From Conus ventricosus (lineage: Eukaryota; Mollusca; Gastropoda; Neogastropoda; Conidae), in contig CM031600.1 of the NCBI GenBank assembly GCA_018398815.1, positions 56,428,801 through 56,492,800 of the forward strand: a stretch of 64,000 nt of DNA. Direction: 5' to 3'. Of this stretch, positions 38,655 to 49,060 are shown piece after piece; the first letter of the stretch is position 1, and each line of letters begins with the position of its first letter. Under the pieces are notes generated by a model. The model was given only the letters and a program-made list of their open reading frames with translations, was not told the DNA's origin and made no database searches. Position numbers and translations under genes: made by a program.

Positions 38655-40140
38655 ATTTAGTAGGTCGCGAATAATTTCGTCAATGACTTTAAAATTTCAG
38701 GCGGCGCAGGTCGAAAGAGCGCCCATCCATGCGATGGCATATGATGATGATCCCGGTTGTAGTGTTTGCAAAAGCTGATACAAGTTGCAAAACGTAAACT
38801 AAGAGGGTAGGCGCCAGGACACGCCCTTATTTCATTCCAGTTGTGACTGGAAATGCTTTATACACATCCCCATTTTCCACAACTCTGGATATCATGCCCT
38901 CTTGAAAGGACCTCGCCATGGCAATGAACTTGGTGGGGGAGGAGGGGGGGGGGGGAGCCTGGTTTGGATGAGATGGACCACAGACCTGGCTTGCTCCATG
39001 CTCGCTTTTCTTTTGGGGTGGCCTAGAGTCTTCTTTGTGGTGTTGTAGACCACCAAAGTGAATGCGCACCAGTTTTTTGCGTCATGGTCATTGCTGTCCA
39101 AAGAAAGATCCATCAAGGCGGCTGAGAGAGATTTCAACTCTTCCCGGATGGAGTGATCAGAAAGCTGTTGCGCACTCGGTTTCTTCTTCACGTTGCTCTT
39201 CTACAGCTCCATCTTGGTGCCAGTTTGAAATTTGCTTTGCAGCGTATCAAGTGGTCGCTCTAACAGTCTGCTTCCCTGATAGCTCTGGTAATTCTGATAT
39301 CTTGAATGTCGCGGCGCAGTGTAGTGATGTAGTCTCTCAGATGACAGTGCTTTTGATCTCTGGTGCATCCAAGTAACTTCATGGATATCTGGGAGCTTGA
39401 AGAGAGAGTTGGTGACGACAAGGCCCTGTTCAGCACAAAAGGTGAGAAGAAGAAGTCCACTGGAGTTTTTTTTGACCATGATCATGCAGATCTGAGACAC
39501 CGGGCTAAGCTTGGTGACTGCATTCAATGCGAGCGTTGATGTCAACGAGGAGAAGCAATTTGCTCGTCTGTGGTGTAAACGTAGGACGTTGCCGAGATCT
39601 TGATAAAAGGCCTGCTTAGCTTCATTATGGTGGACTGTGGTGGCGGTATTTGCACTGACGAACGTTAGAAAAGAGCACAGGAAGCGATTCCAATTGTCTA
39701 GACTAGCCACGACCGGATGGCAAATCCAACACCAGCCTCTCGTAGTTCATCACTGGTCTTTCCGCTCCAGAAGAAAGTTATCCTGACCAACTTCAGTAAC
39801 TTCGCCAGTCTCTGCAAGGCCTGTCTCGCTCAAGCATGTACTGTCAGTATTGTAACGAGACAATTCATGACCAACAAATGGCTGTCGCACCTTCTGGTCT
39901 GTAGGTCTCTCCGTCCATCAGAGTTCAGACGTTCCATGGTCCTGTCCGAAGAGCACTCCTCTTTCTTGTTACTTGTGGTCTTGCTTGTTCTTGAGTTTTG
40001 ACCGCATGATTGGATGTCCAGCCTTAAGTCATTCCATTCTTGTTTTTATGCTGTTTAAAGAATGGGAGGATGACTGTAAACGGTCAGGCCTTCAGGGGGA
40101 CTCTTCGCACTGGTTCCAGACGATTTCTTGAACGTGTGAT
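38655..40140 (-). mobile_element. RTE/BovB-like LINE relic (endonuclease + reverse transcriptase)
   Basis: Minus-strand pieces occur in the expected order. Near 39790-39720, ITFFWSGKTSDELREAGVGF is the N-terminal apurinic-type endonuclease signature. Within 39710-39201, SGLLLLTFCAEQGLVVTNSL and VTWMHQRSK match the central endonuclease. Near 39080-38990, NWCAFTLVVYNTTKKTLGHP is the linker typical of this clade. Near 38918-38830, FQEGMISRVVENGDVYKAFP then VTTG-K is the reverse-transcriptase start, followed by RMDGRSFDLRRL near 38730-38700. In-frame stops and frameshifts break it throughout, so it is dead. It is cut short where a SINE lies at 38076-38605. Confidence 0.8.
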
Positions 40141-40520
40141 AATTTTTGATTTATCTATGTTCAAATGCGTGTTATTTTAGGAGCGGTAGGTGGAGGAATA
40201 CGGACTCAGGAAGAAGTGCGGGAATCATGCGAGGTATACCCCAGAGAGGCTCCGTTTTTTTTTTTCAAATTGCTTATTTTTACAGAAACGAGTGTCTCTT
40301 CAAGACAAAGGTAATTGTTGGAACAGGGAGCGATTTTGGGGATGGGTGTGGGTGTCTTGTTCGGTCAGCCTCAGAACAATTTCACCATTATTTTAAACTC
40401 AAGCTCTTCTTCTTTTTCCTGTTAGGTGTCCACGGTCATCACATTGACCATTCTGACACCGTAGTGAGGAGGAGCGCAGCAGGATGGATGAAAAAAAAAA
40501 ACAGAAAAAAGGGAGAAAGG

Positions 40521-40537
40521 GAGGGGGGGGGGGGGGG
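40521..40537. repeat. Poly-G run
   Basis: About 16 G after an A/G-rich stretch. Confidence 0.9.
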
Positions 40538-40599
40538 TAATGGGGTGTAGGGTGTGTGTGGGGATGGCGGGCTCATGGGGGTGGGGAAGCCATCAGTTG

Positions 40600-41056
40600 T
40601 TTCAGGCATCAGGACCAGGCCTTTCCGGCTACCGTAGCGGCCCCCGGGGTCAAACGCCGACCGGCAGAGCCCTAGTCCCTCACATGACTGACTTTGGCTG
40701 ATGGTGGGGCCGGGCTGTTAGGACGTTTGGGTCATCCTTGAGACAAAGGCCTCAAGGGAGGGAGCAGTGACTGTGGCATCTGGAAGTGAGTTCCACTCTC
40801 TGATGGTACGTGGCAGGAATGTGTATTTCCGGTTGTCAGTGCGGCATGATGGGATTCTGTACGCTTGGTTGTGGCCTCTCCCTCTTCTGTTGTTTGGTAT
40901 GAGGTTGTTCGTCTCGACTTTGGCCAGATTGTGACGGATCTTGTAGAGCATGGCGAGTCTAGCTGTTTTCCTTCGTTGGTGTAGTTTGGGCCACTTCAGT
41001 TGCTCCAACATATTTCCGACACTTGAGGTGTTCCTGTGTCTGTTCAAGACAAATCT
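40600..41056 (-). mobile_element. LINE reverse-transcriptase C-terminus and 3' UTR
   Basis: The minus frame 41047-40718 includes LEQLKWPKLHQRRKTARLAM, LYKIRHNLA, and RTIREWNSLPDATVTAPSLE followed by AFVSRM and a stop. This is the stereotyped C-terminal tail of CR1/L2/jockey-related non-LTR reverse transcriptases (L-x-W-x-x-L then R-R, T-M-L-Y-K-I, F-x-R-T-I-x-x-W-N-S-L-P). The segment 40717-40600 is a GC-rich 3' UTR. Truncated at the 5' side at about 41056. The frame is intact over 110 codons, so the insertion is younger than the RTE relic. Confidence 0.8.
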
Positions 41057-41118
41057 TCACGAAGGACGTGCTATTTGTGGTGGAGCAGGGATTCCAAGGA
41101 TGGTGACCTGAGTGGGGA

Positions 41119-41137
41119 GGGGGGGGGGGGGGGGGGA
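41119..41137. repeat. Poly-G run
   Basis: About 19 G inside the repeat family Y region. Confidence 0.9.
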
Positions 41138-41329
41138 CTGTTATTTTGGGCCACCAGCCCTACAGTGAGTTTATTCATCTCTGTATTACCAAGTTGGCCG
41201 TTTTTTCTCAAAATAGTCTTCATCCTGAAGACGACTTTATCAATATTTTTAGACTCAGGTTGTCTTTTTGCCAGGAATACTTCTTACTTGAGGCGGTGAT
41301 AAGGGAGCTGATGGAATAGGGTATCGGTG

Positions 41330-41410
41330 TGTGTGTGTGTGTGTGTGTGAGTGTGAGTGTGTGTGTGTGTGTGTGGTGTGTGTGTGTGTGGTGGTTAGGG
41401 GGGGGGGGGT
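41330..41410. repeat. (GT)n with G-run end
   Basis: GT array with GAGT slips followed by GGTTAGGGGGGGGGGG. Confidence 0.95.
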
Positions 41411-41663
41411 TGTGGTCGGCTCCAGAAGGACTCCATCAGTACTTGTAACTCAGCTTGCTGATTTTTTTCAGCAATCCTTGTTATTTGAGAGGAAGGATGG
41501 AGAAAAAGTTGGGGATTGGAGTGACTGGACTTTAGAGTCTTCTTAAGCCAGCCCTAGAACGACTTCAGTGATACTTTAAGCGTTAAATCGTATACAGAAA
41601 TATTTGCTACATCAAGACAGGCGTGTGTTGCGAAATAGTGGGTAGGTGATGGACTTCGACAGA

Positions 41664-41666
<3 letters not shown>

Positions 41667-41725
<59 letters not shown>

Positions 41726-41735
41726 TGCGCGCGCT
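41667..41735. repeat. (GT)n microsatellite
   Basis: About 53 bp of pure GT followed by GC-rich alternation. Confidence 0.97.
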
Positions 41736-42204
41736 CGTTGGTCATTCTAAGGACATCTGCATTAATAATTCTAACATAACATTCATTTCTTTTCTAAAAT
41801 GATTCTGTTCGATTCCAAGACGAGCGGGAGGAGAGCGGTGGTACATGGGGTACAATGGGACTGGAGTTCCAGGGTGGGGAGTCTTTTGGGGTCTGTTCAT
41901 AACGACCCCATCACAAGTAAAGACTAGCCTGAAAAGACCCCACCCTTGATGCCCATTTCTTTAAGCCTCAGCACGTCAGCCCAGTTCACAAGTAACGCTG
42001 TTCCTGTAAATAAAAAACTAAAATTATTGATTGTCATCCGGTGCCGTTTAAAACAAATCGCCGCTGAAGTCTCTCCTGTCGCTCAATTATCCGCTCCTAA
42101 GTCATGAATTATTTCTGGACAATAGAGAACCCGAAATGACTCCCTGACGCTCAAGCTCTACCAACTCATCTATGACTTGAAATAGCAAATTTTTAAAAGG
42201 ACAA

Positions 42205-42362
42205 TAGTAAACTTGAAGCTTAAAACATTGACGGAGTCGTTCTAAGAATGCCATATAAAGACGTCCCTCGAAGTCCCCTCCCCCTCCCCACCCCAAAAAA
42301 GACACTCAAAGACATACACACACACGCGCTCGCATACACACACATACACAAGTGCGCACGCG

Positions 42363-42397
<35 letters not shown>

Positions 42398-43500
42398 TTT
42401 ACGAGCGCCATTTCAAAACACACACACACACACACACACACCCACACTCCCCACTTTGCGAAAAAAAAAGTTCACATCATACGTAGTTTTGCAAAATGTA
42501 CAAACTGGTGCAAAAGCTGTTAATGGAATCGTTCTAACCCTGATCCAAAGGAACCTCCCCTGAAGGCTAATCCTTTCTGTGCTCCACCCGTGCACTGAAA
42601 TACACGGATACCAAGACGGAAAATGAAGGCTAAAAGCAGTTCACGAAATCACTGTGGGACTGATCCCCGAAGATTACCTGAAACCCAGTTTTTGTCGAAG
42701 TCTCGAAAAAGCGCACGTGCCTGGAAAAGGGCGAGCTTGATGCCGACACGTTTGCTCAAGTCCTTCTGGGGCAGTTCTAGCGAGACTCCACCTACTCCTT
42801 CCTAGGCCCCGTCCATCCCACCTCGCACCCCTGTTTCTGGGGAGTACACAAATGGAAGCTACAAATTCTGAAAACGTCATTCTGAGACTGACACAAATAG
42901 ACTCCTAAAAGCTCTGCCACCTGCTCACCTCTCGTCTCAAGATAGTATATATATACATCTGGAGAATCTGATGCCAGAAATCCCGATTCGCCCCGAGGAC
43001 GAACATCCCCTCTTCCCACCCCACTCCAGTGAAAAAGAAGGGAAACCCATCCTCCCTATCCCTTAGGCTACATTCTTCCCATCCCAGTGCACCCACCTCT
43101 GTCCTACACTGACAAGTATTGATTGAAAATAGGCTACTGAAGGCTGAAACTGTTGGTGGAATAGTTCTGGGACTGATCGCAACAAAAGATTCTCATGAAG
43201 CTAAAATATCCCATCCCGCTGTCCGCTCATCCGCCTAGCGTGAAACGGCGCATCTTTCTGGACGATTGCTAGTTTGATGCTGAAACTGTTGATCGAGCTG
43301 TTCTCGGAATGGTCCAGAGCAACTCCAGTGCTGAATCCTTATCACCCCGAATCGCTCCGGCCTTGTGCAACAGTAACGGGAATTTCTGAGAAAAGGGCAG
43401 CTTAAGGATGAAAACATCGATCGAGTCATTTAGGGACTTGCCCTGACATCTGCTTTCCTAAATGTTCATGGAAAATGTAAAACAATATTTATGGAGTCGT
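42205..43500 (+). repeat. Degenerate ~125-bp tandem repeat family Y, plus orientation
   Basis: A motif like GGCTGAAACTGTTGATGGA, GTCGTTCTGGGACTGATC recurs near 42211, 42500, 42625, 42735, 42852, 43138, 43268, 43398 and 43465. Spacing is mostly 110-130 bp; larger gaps include a CA microsatellite and a decayed copy. No protein is supported. The same motif in the opposite orientation lies at 40.3-41.58 kb. Confidence 0.65.
42317..42441. repeat. (CA)n microsatellites with spacer
   Basis: Two CA arrays with GC-rich words and a unique 30-bp spacer near 42396-42418, inserted within repeat family Y. Confidence 0.95.
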
Positions 43501-45590
43501 TTTGATCTTATATATTAAGAATCGTATGCAGATGTAATCCCACCTCTTGTCTCGCAAATGCATTAACACTCATTTAAAAAGAAACTAAGACGCATTTTTG
43601 GGGGAAATGAAGTTGTTCCAATGGAAAAAAAGAGGGGCCAAACTTACTCTGGGCAGAAGGTGAAGTACAAAATAGCTAGTCCTGACATACAACTCGGATA
43701 GAGGGGTGTCTGGGGAAATTCTGGTCGAGTTAAAAATGTAAGTGGAGACATTTCCAGACGGATCTAAATTGTCTCCTGACCAGCTGGAAATTCTGTGGTA
43801 GAAAATGTTCCTCTTGTTCGGTCATTTACGTTGACTCTCCGTTTCATCTTCTGTTACTGTCGTCCACGTTCTTCCCTGCCTTTGTCCCTTTCTGTCGATT
43901 CCTATCGAGTGTCACATGATCTGCTGTAATCTGACACCTAGTTTAAACACATCGCACACAGTGGACCATTCTGCTGTGGTATTTGCCTGTTTGTCTCTCT
44001 CTCTATCTCACACACACACACACACTCTCTCTCTCTCTCACTCACTCTCACGCACACACACACACATATAAATATATATTTTTTTGGTGGCCATTTTTGT
44101 CTACTTTGTTTGCCATGTGGATTATTTTTTCATATATTGTAAATAAGTATGCGCGCGCGCATGTGTGTGTGTGTGCGAGATAGAATTTTTCAGATGGCTT
44201 TTTCTAATTGCTTCTTGTCATTACCTGTTTCTGTCACACTGTTGGACTCTGCTTGTTTTCACTTTAATTCAGGTTTCTTTATCATACTCCACCATTTGTG
44301 GCCCGTTGACCTTGGTTCCAAAATGTCGAGGTGGACACTGGCCGTCCATTTTTGTGCTGTGCACTTGCCAGTTTGACCCTTTCACGTTTTCTTTTTGTAG
44401 CAATGTTCGGTTTCTCGCCGATTTATCTGGAAGCAGTAGATTAAGCGGAAGGCCCGAGACCCCAGCACAGCTTTGTGTTGTACGGCTTAAAGTGGTCAGC
44501 AGTTTAAGCGTGATTTTATGACTAATTGAGGATGGTATTTTGTTTCCCGTTACAGTACAGTGTGAAGCCAGTTCTTAAAGATTCCGGCGTGGGCGGGTCT
44601 AAACAATTAAATCTCTCTCTCTCTCTGCAATCGTCTCTAGTACACTGACAGCAAGTCGTGAATCTTTCGCGAAGGCATTCTGTTATCTGAAGGCTGGGAA
44701 CTGTTATTCAAACATACTGTCTTGACAGACTCTGAGAGACGGTTATCCATAGGAACTCGACATTTAAACGGTGTTCAACCACCCGACTCTTTCTCCATTT
44801 CCTCGTCCAACAAAGCATTGATTGAAACTTGGGGGAAAAGGTGAAAAATGTCTTTCTGCTTCTTCAACAAAAGCAAGTGTCTACTACATTTCCAACATTA
44901 ATCAACCCGCGCACTTGGGAGTGAAAAGATTGAAAATGCCAGCTGGTCAGGGTTGGAGAACGGAAGTCGTGTCTCACTTACTGTTCTTTTTTGTGTGTGT
45001 GCAAAGAACGACAACCCAGCCATAGGGATTAAACTAGTTTTCCGGACCACGTTTCGGCGAACGGGAGAAAATGCGTTTCTGTCATTCATTGTGCTGCTAG
45101 TGAATCAACCATTCAGTTTAAGATGCCCGTCTCCTTTCTCGTTAACTTCATTTCAGAGTAGTCCCTTGGCTCATCAATGGGAACCGGCTTCCCAGAGCGC
45201 CACTCCCCTTTGTACGACTATAAACAGTAACCCTCTATTCGTAAGGGTGTGAGACCAACAGGAGGTGAATGTCAACCACTTTTGGGGAAACCCTGTTTCG
45301 TTACTTTTTCACATTCCACCGTTTTCTGCCCTTTTATTTTTTGTTAATCTTTCGGTTCCTTTGATTTCTTTCATTTCTTCATGACTTGCTTATATTCCGT
45401 CTTTAGATTCTGTGTGTTGGGCATTGGAGACATCATCTGGCCCTATCCTAGCTGAAGTAGGATAGATGTTACGGGCAGTTTTCTCCATGAGAGATACTGT
45501 CCGTTGAGAGTCAGTTGAGCGGCCATCATAGTTTGGCCATGCTGGAGTGAACACCGCTTTGAGCTCCCAGCTTCCTGACACCCTCGGCGA
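43501..45590. other. Non-coding interval, short CA/CT arrays only
   Basis: Short CA and CT runs at 44008-44067 and CT at 44611-44628. The frames at 44165-44521 and 44953-45252 overlap and match no family. Nothing else recognised. Confidence 0.4.
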
Positions 45591-46113
45591 GAAGCACGAT
45601 CAGGTCTGTGGGACAGTATGTGCATTTCTATTTCCAGTAAACAGGATGTGGTAGAAGCACGATCAGGGCTGTGGGACAGCATGTGCATTTCTATTGTTTC
45701 CAGTGAACCCTCGGCGAGAAGCACGATCAGGGCTGTGGGACAGCATGTGCATTTCTATTGTTTCCAGTAAACAGGATGTGGTAGAAGCACGATCAGGGCT
45801 GTGTGACAGCATGTGCATTTCTATCGTTTCCAGTAAACAGGATGTGGTAGAAGCACGATCAGGGCTGTGGGACAGTATGTGCATTTCTATTGTTTCCAGT
45901 AAACAGGATGTGGTAGAAGCACGATCAGGGCTGTGAGACAGTATGTGCATTTCTATTGTTTCCAGTAAACAGGATGTGGTAGAAGCACGATCAGGGCTGT
46001 GGGACAGTATGTGCATTTCTATCGTTTCCAGTAAACAGGATGTGGTAGAAGCACGATCAGGGCTGTGGGACAGCATGTGCATTTCTATCGTTTCCAGTAA
46101 ACAGGATGTGGTA
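45591..46113. repeat. 66-bp minisatellite, eight copies
   Basis: Unit: GAAGCACGATCAGGGCTGTG, GGACAGCATGTGCATTTCTA, TTGTTTCCAGTAAACAGGAT, GTGGTA. Copy starts: 45591, 45654, 45718, 45784, 45850, 45916, 45982, 46048. Copy 1 is 63 bp and copy 2 is 64 bp with a different end (CCCTCGGCGA). Because 66 is a multiple of three, periodic open frames appear on both strands; they are consequences of the repeat. Confidence 0.97.
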
Positions 46114-46239
46114 TGCGTGCCGAGGAAAGAAACATGAAAAACGATGTTGCTGTGTAAGCGGTCATGAATCCATTTCCGTGGCGATTGCTGGGTATTGCAT
46201 TAGTGTTGTTTGTGTGTATGTGTGGATTTCATTCGCTTG

Positions 46240-46337
46240 TTTCACGCCTTGCATGATGTCAGGCAAACACTTTAAGGCAGACTCCATGAAAACTCTTTTA
46301 AAGAGATGTTCCATCGAGTGTTATTTTTGAGCTAAGA
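46240..46337 (+). mobile_element. Fragment of the I-like LINE C-terminus
   Basis: The frame ending at 46330 reads CMMSGKHFKADSMKTLLKRC, closely matching LHDVRHKHFTADSVKTLFRD at the C-terminus of the LINE at 47.7-48.7 kb. DNA similarity runs from GCATGATGTCAGGC to TTTGAGCTAAG. A second, short relic of the same family 1.4 kb upstream of the larger copy. Confidence 0.7.
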
Positions 46338-46521
46338 AAAAAAAAAGATTTTCTTGGGTAAAGATGTCATGGAAGAAGGATTTCTGAGCATTTTTTCTCG
46401 TGTTTCGAAAAATCTGATTTACTGCGCAGTTGTTCTACTGCATGAGGAATTGACTTTGATGAAGTCACGGCCCTGGTAAGACCCCTCGTGATCGCTGGGC
46501 TGAACACAACTTGAGTGCGTA

Positions 46522-46526
<5 letters not shown>

Positions 46527-46575
<49 letters not shown>

Positions 46576-46603
46576 GTGTGTGTGTGTGTGAGAGAGAGAG
46601 AGA
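46527..46603. repeat. (GT)n(GA)n microsatellite
   Basis: GT array with one TTG slip followed by a short GA tail. Confidence 0.97.
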
Positions 46604-46653
46604 GGTCAACGTTAGCATCCCCCAGCAATTACAAGTGTTGATAGACATGACTT

Positions 46654-46659
<6 letters not shown>

Positions 46660-46700
<41 letters not shown>
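46660..46700. repeat. (GA)n followed by a G run
   Basis: About 32 bp of GA and then ten G. Confidence 0.95.
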
Positions 46701-47206
46701 TTATCGTTTTCTCCCAGCATGACAGATGGACCCGAAAGACGAATGCCGATTCCAGATAGGTGGTGACTTAATGGTTCTGTCCACAGAATACAGTTGGAGG
46801 GCTCCCATGTAATTTTTTTTAAAAAAACTTCTCTATATTGTTTATTGGTACAACACGTCACTTTTATCCAAATGGAGTCTATCGGTAAAACATACATGCT
46901 TTTACATTTGGTATGGCCACGCCTTTCATGTCGCATACGTACAGTTACTGCCGTCACACACTTCACGACATGAGCCATCCCTCGGTCTTTGAGAAGTGGA
47001 GAACAAAGTCCACATCTCCCCCACTGGCACTGAAAACAATGGTCGCCAAGTTCATTCCATCTTGTGACTAGACGGCATTTTTAGCCAGAACCGTCATTTT
47101 TTTCCCACGTAATTTTAGTAAAGGATTTAAAAATTTACACTTTCAACGCCCTAAAACACATCAGATGTCATTTAACCATTGACCACAGGTCCTTCTCATC
47201 CTTGAT

Positions 47207-47470
47207 GGGGGCTCGTGGTCACACAACCGGTTACAGCGTTTGCCTCCGCAGCTGACGGTCCAGAGTTTGAACAATCGCGGGCTAGGAGTTCTCCAGCTCA
47301 AAAAGTCACTGTGTCCCCCCAGCAGTACATAGGTACCTGATTCAGTTCAGGGAAGGTTAAAGGCGGCGGAAGGAGAGGGACAGACTCCGGCTTCGTCATG
47401 CCGTGCCCTAGACACGGCGAACTTCTGACAGTTCACTGCCTCAACAGCCAAAAGGGTACGGAGACTTTTC
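47207..47470 (+). mobile_element. tRNA-derived SINE
   Basis: Starts GGGGCTCGTGGTCACACAAC CGGTTACAGCG, with a diverged A-box region, and GGTCCAGAGTTTGAACAATC, a degenerate B-box. The body has GCAGTACATAGGTACCTGAT, GGCGGCGGAAGGAGAGGGAC and CCCTAGACACGGCG. It is followed without a clear boundary by sequence shared with the 3' UTR of the neighbouring LINE, so the tail may be LINE-derived. Confidence 0.65.
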
Positions 47471-47486
47471 ATCACATCCTGCCCGC

Positions 47487-47664
47487 TAGGAAAGATTTTT
47501 AACAAAATTTCCGGTATGTTTTCAGAAGGTGTTTTAAAGGGTTGTGTGAATGTTTTGTTTTTTTCAAAAGAAAAATAAATGACTTGCGTAACGCGGCGAC
47601 AGCCCTGATATGGCCCTTGGGTTGGCTGGGTTAAAAGTAACCTTACCTTACCTGTCCTTCCTGT
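47487..47664 (+). mobile_element. I-like LINE 3'-end sequence (SINE tail or truncated copy)
   Basis: GATTTTTAACAAAATTTCCG, AAAGGGTTGTGTGAATG and GCGACAGCCCTGATATGGCC match in order the end of the LINE at 48585-48735. It ends AAAAGTAACCTTACCTTACC, a short repetitive tail, whereas the downstream copy ends AGCAACATTATCTTATTC. Confidence 0.65.
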
Positions 47665-47699
47665 GTTCCTTTACTCGCCCCTCCCGTACTCCTCTTCTG

Positions 47700-48735
47700 T
47701 GCATTAACTGACCCCCCTCCCCTCATTCTTTCTAAGGGCTGACCTCTGTTCGAAATTCCCATCCTATCAGAAAATTTTCACCGACGGTTCCAAGTCTGAA
47801 GATGGAGTGGGCTGTGCAGCCTATTGCCCTGGTGCTCCTTCTCAAATATTGTTGGAACATATTCCTTCAGATGCTTCTGTTTATTCTGCTGAACTTGCTG
47901 CTCTGGTTCTGGCATCGAGGATAAGCTTTCAATCAACAAAGAAGAACTTTCTGGTTTTGTCAGATTCGCTGTCAGCTTTGGAGGCCATAGCTGGTCGCAA
48001 CCTTCAGCATCCCGACCTTTTACACTTAAAAAAAAAACTTTTTACCAAGTTGAAAGCGGATGGTTACAACATTATTCTGGCTTGGGTTCCTGGTCATGTT
48101 GGCATCGGAGGGAATGAAGGTCGATTGTTTGGCCAAGAATGCCACAACAGAGAAACTGTCAAACACATCTGTCCCCTGCTCAGATCTGAAACAAAAAATT
48201 AATGGTTATGTCAGAGACCTCTGGCAGGAGGCTTGGAATACACAGACGGATAATAAACTCTTTCAGATCCGTCCAAACCTTAAGGAGTTCCTCTCATCTA
48301 CGTCTGGTGGTCGTAAAGAGGAAACGGTTCTGTACCGGCTGCACACCGGTCATTCGTATTTTACCCATTCATACCGTTTAAAGAGTGAAGAAGCTCCGTG
48401 GTGCATTCCATGTCATGTGCCACTCACTATGAAACACGTTCTTTTAGAGTGTTGGGACTTGCATGATGTGAGACACAAACATTTTACAGCAGATTCCGTG
48501 AAAACCTTGTTCAGAGATGTTCCGCCTGACGCTATCTTTGAGTTCTTCAAAGATTAACATTTTTCATCGGATCTGAGTTTTTAATAGTGGAAAATTTTTT
48601 TAACAAACTTTTCGGATGGGTTTTTCGATGTATTTTAAAGAATTGTGTGAATGAATGATTTTAACGTGGTGACAGCCCTGATGTGGCCCTTTGCGGTCGG
48701 CTGGGCTATAAGCAACATTATCTTATTCTAAGGCA
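47700..48735 (+). mobile_element. I-like non-LTR retrotransposon, 5'-truncated, RNase H domain
   Basis: The upstream frame, open before 47807, reads IFTDGSKSEDGVGCA (first RNase H aspartate), ASVYSAELAALVLA (glutamate), FLVLSDSLSALEAIAG (aspartate) and ILAWVPGHVGIGGNE. A one-base loss near 48117 shifts to a second frame that continues KVDCLAKNATTEKLSN, which has the last aspartate, and runs to a stop after FEFFKD at 48557. The C-terminal part has a CIPCHVPLTMKHVLLEC stretch typical of the tail that follows RNase H in such elements. The endonuclease and reverse transcriptase are missing. The 3' UTR runs to about 48735. Non-functional; clade assignment (I/Nimb/Ingi-like) is inferred from the RNase H type. 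Confidence 0.8.
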
Positions 48736-49060
48736 GCGGGACGAGCGAGTCGGGTGGGGGGGGGGGGGGGGAGAGGAGGGGAGGGATGGACAAGACGAGA
48801 GAAGAGGAGGGGGGGGGGAGGGGCATGAGGGAAATGGGGGAGCGGCTGGGGGAGGAGGTAGGGGGGAAGGGCCCCATGGGAAGCTAAGAGCTCCTCCATT
48901 CCCTCCCCTTCTTTCTGGCCCCCTCCTGCCCCCCCCCCCCCCTTCCTCTATTTCTCTTCCCCTTGCATTTAGTTCCTCCCTTTTACTCCTCCCCCTTTCT
49001 CCTCCATCTCCGTGGAAAGGGGCCGAGAGGGGGAAGAAGATGGGAGACAAGATAAAGGTT
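48736..49060. repeat. Polypurine tract followed by polypyrimidine tract
   Basis: 48748-48870 is almost pure purine, including a 16-G run. After GGGCCCCATGGGAAGC and a short spacer, 48898-49016 is almost pure pyrimidine, including 14 C. The two arms could in principle pair or form triplex structures. ORFs over this stretch (for example 48683-49171) are Gly- or Pro-rich artefacts. Confidence 0.7.

Larger units (their letters stand above)
40340..41580 (-). repeat. Degenerate ~125-bp repeat family Y, minus orientation
   Basis: Segments near 40370 (CAGCCTCAGAACAATTTCAC then ATTTTAAACTCAAGCTCTTC), 41145, 41410 (GGACTCCATCAGTACTTG) and 41545 (AGCCCTAGAACGACTTCAGT) read as the reverse complement of the motif seen repeatedly at 42.2-43.5 kb. 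Copies are diverged and interrupted by a LINE tail at 40600-41060. Confidence 0.45.

Noticed and set aside
45694..46137. Repeat protein encoded by the 66-bp array
   Set aside because: Open frames appear on both strands because the unit is 22 codons long; there is no start context, domain or splice signal.
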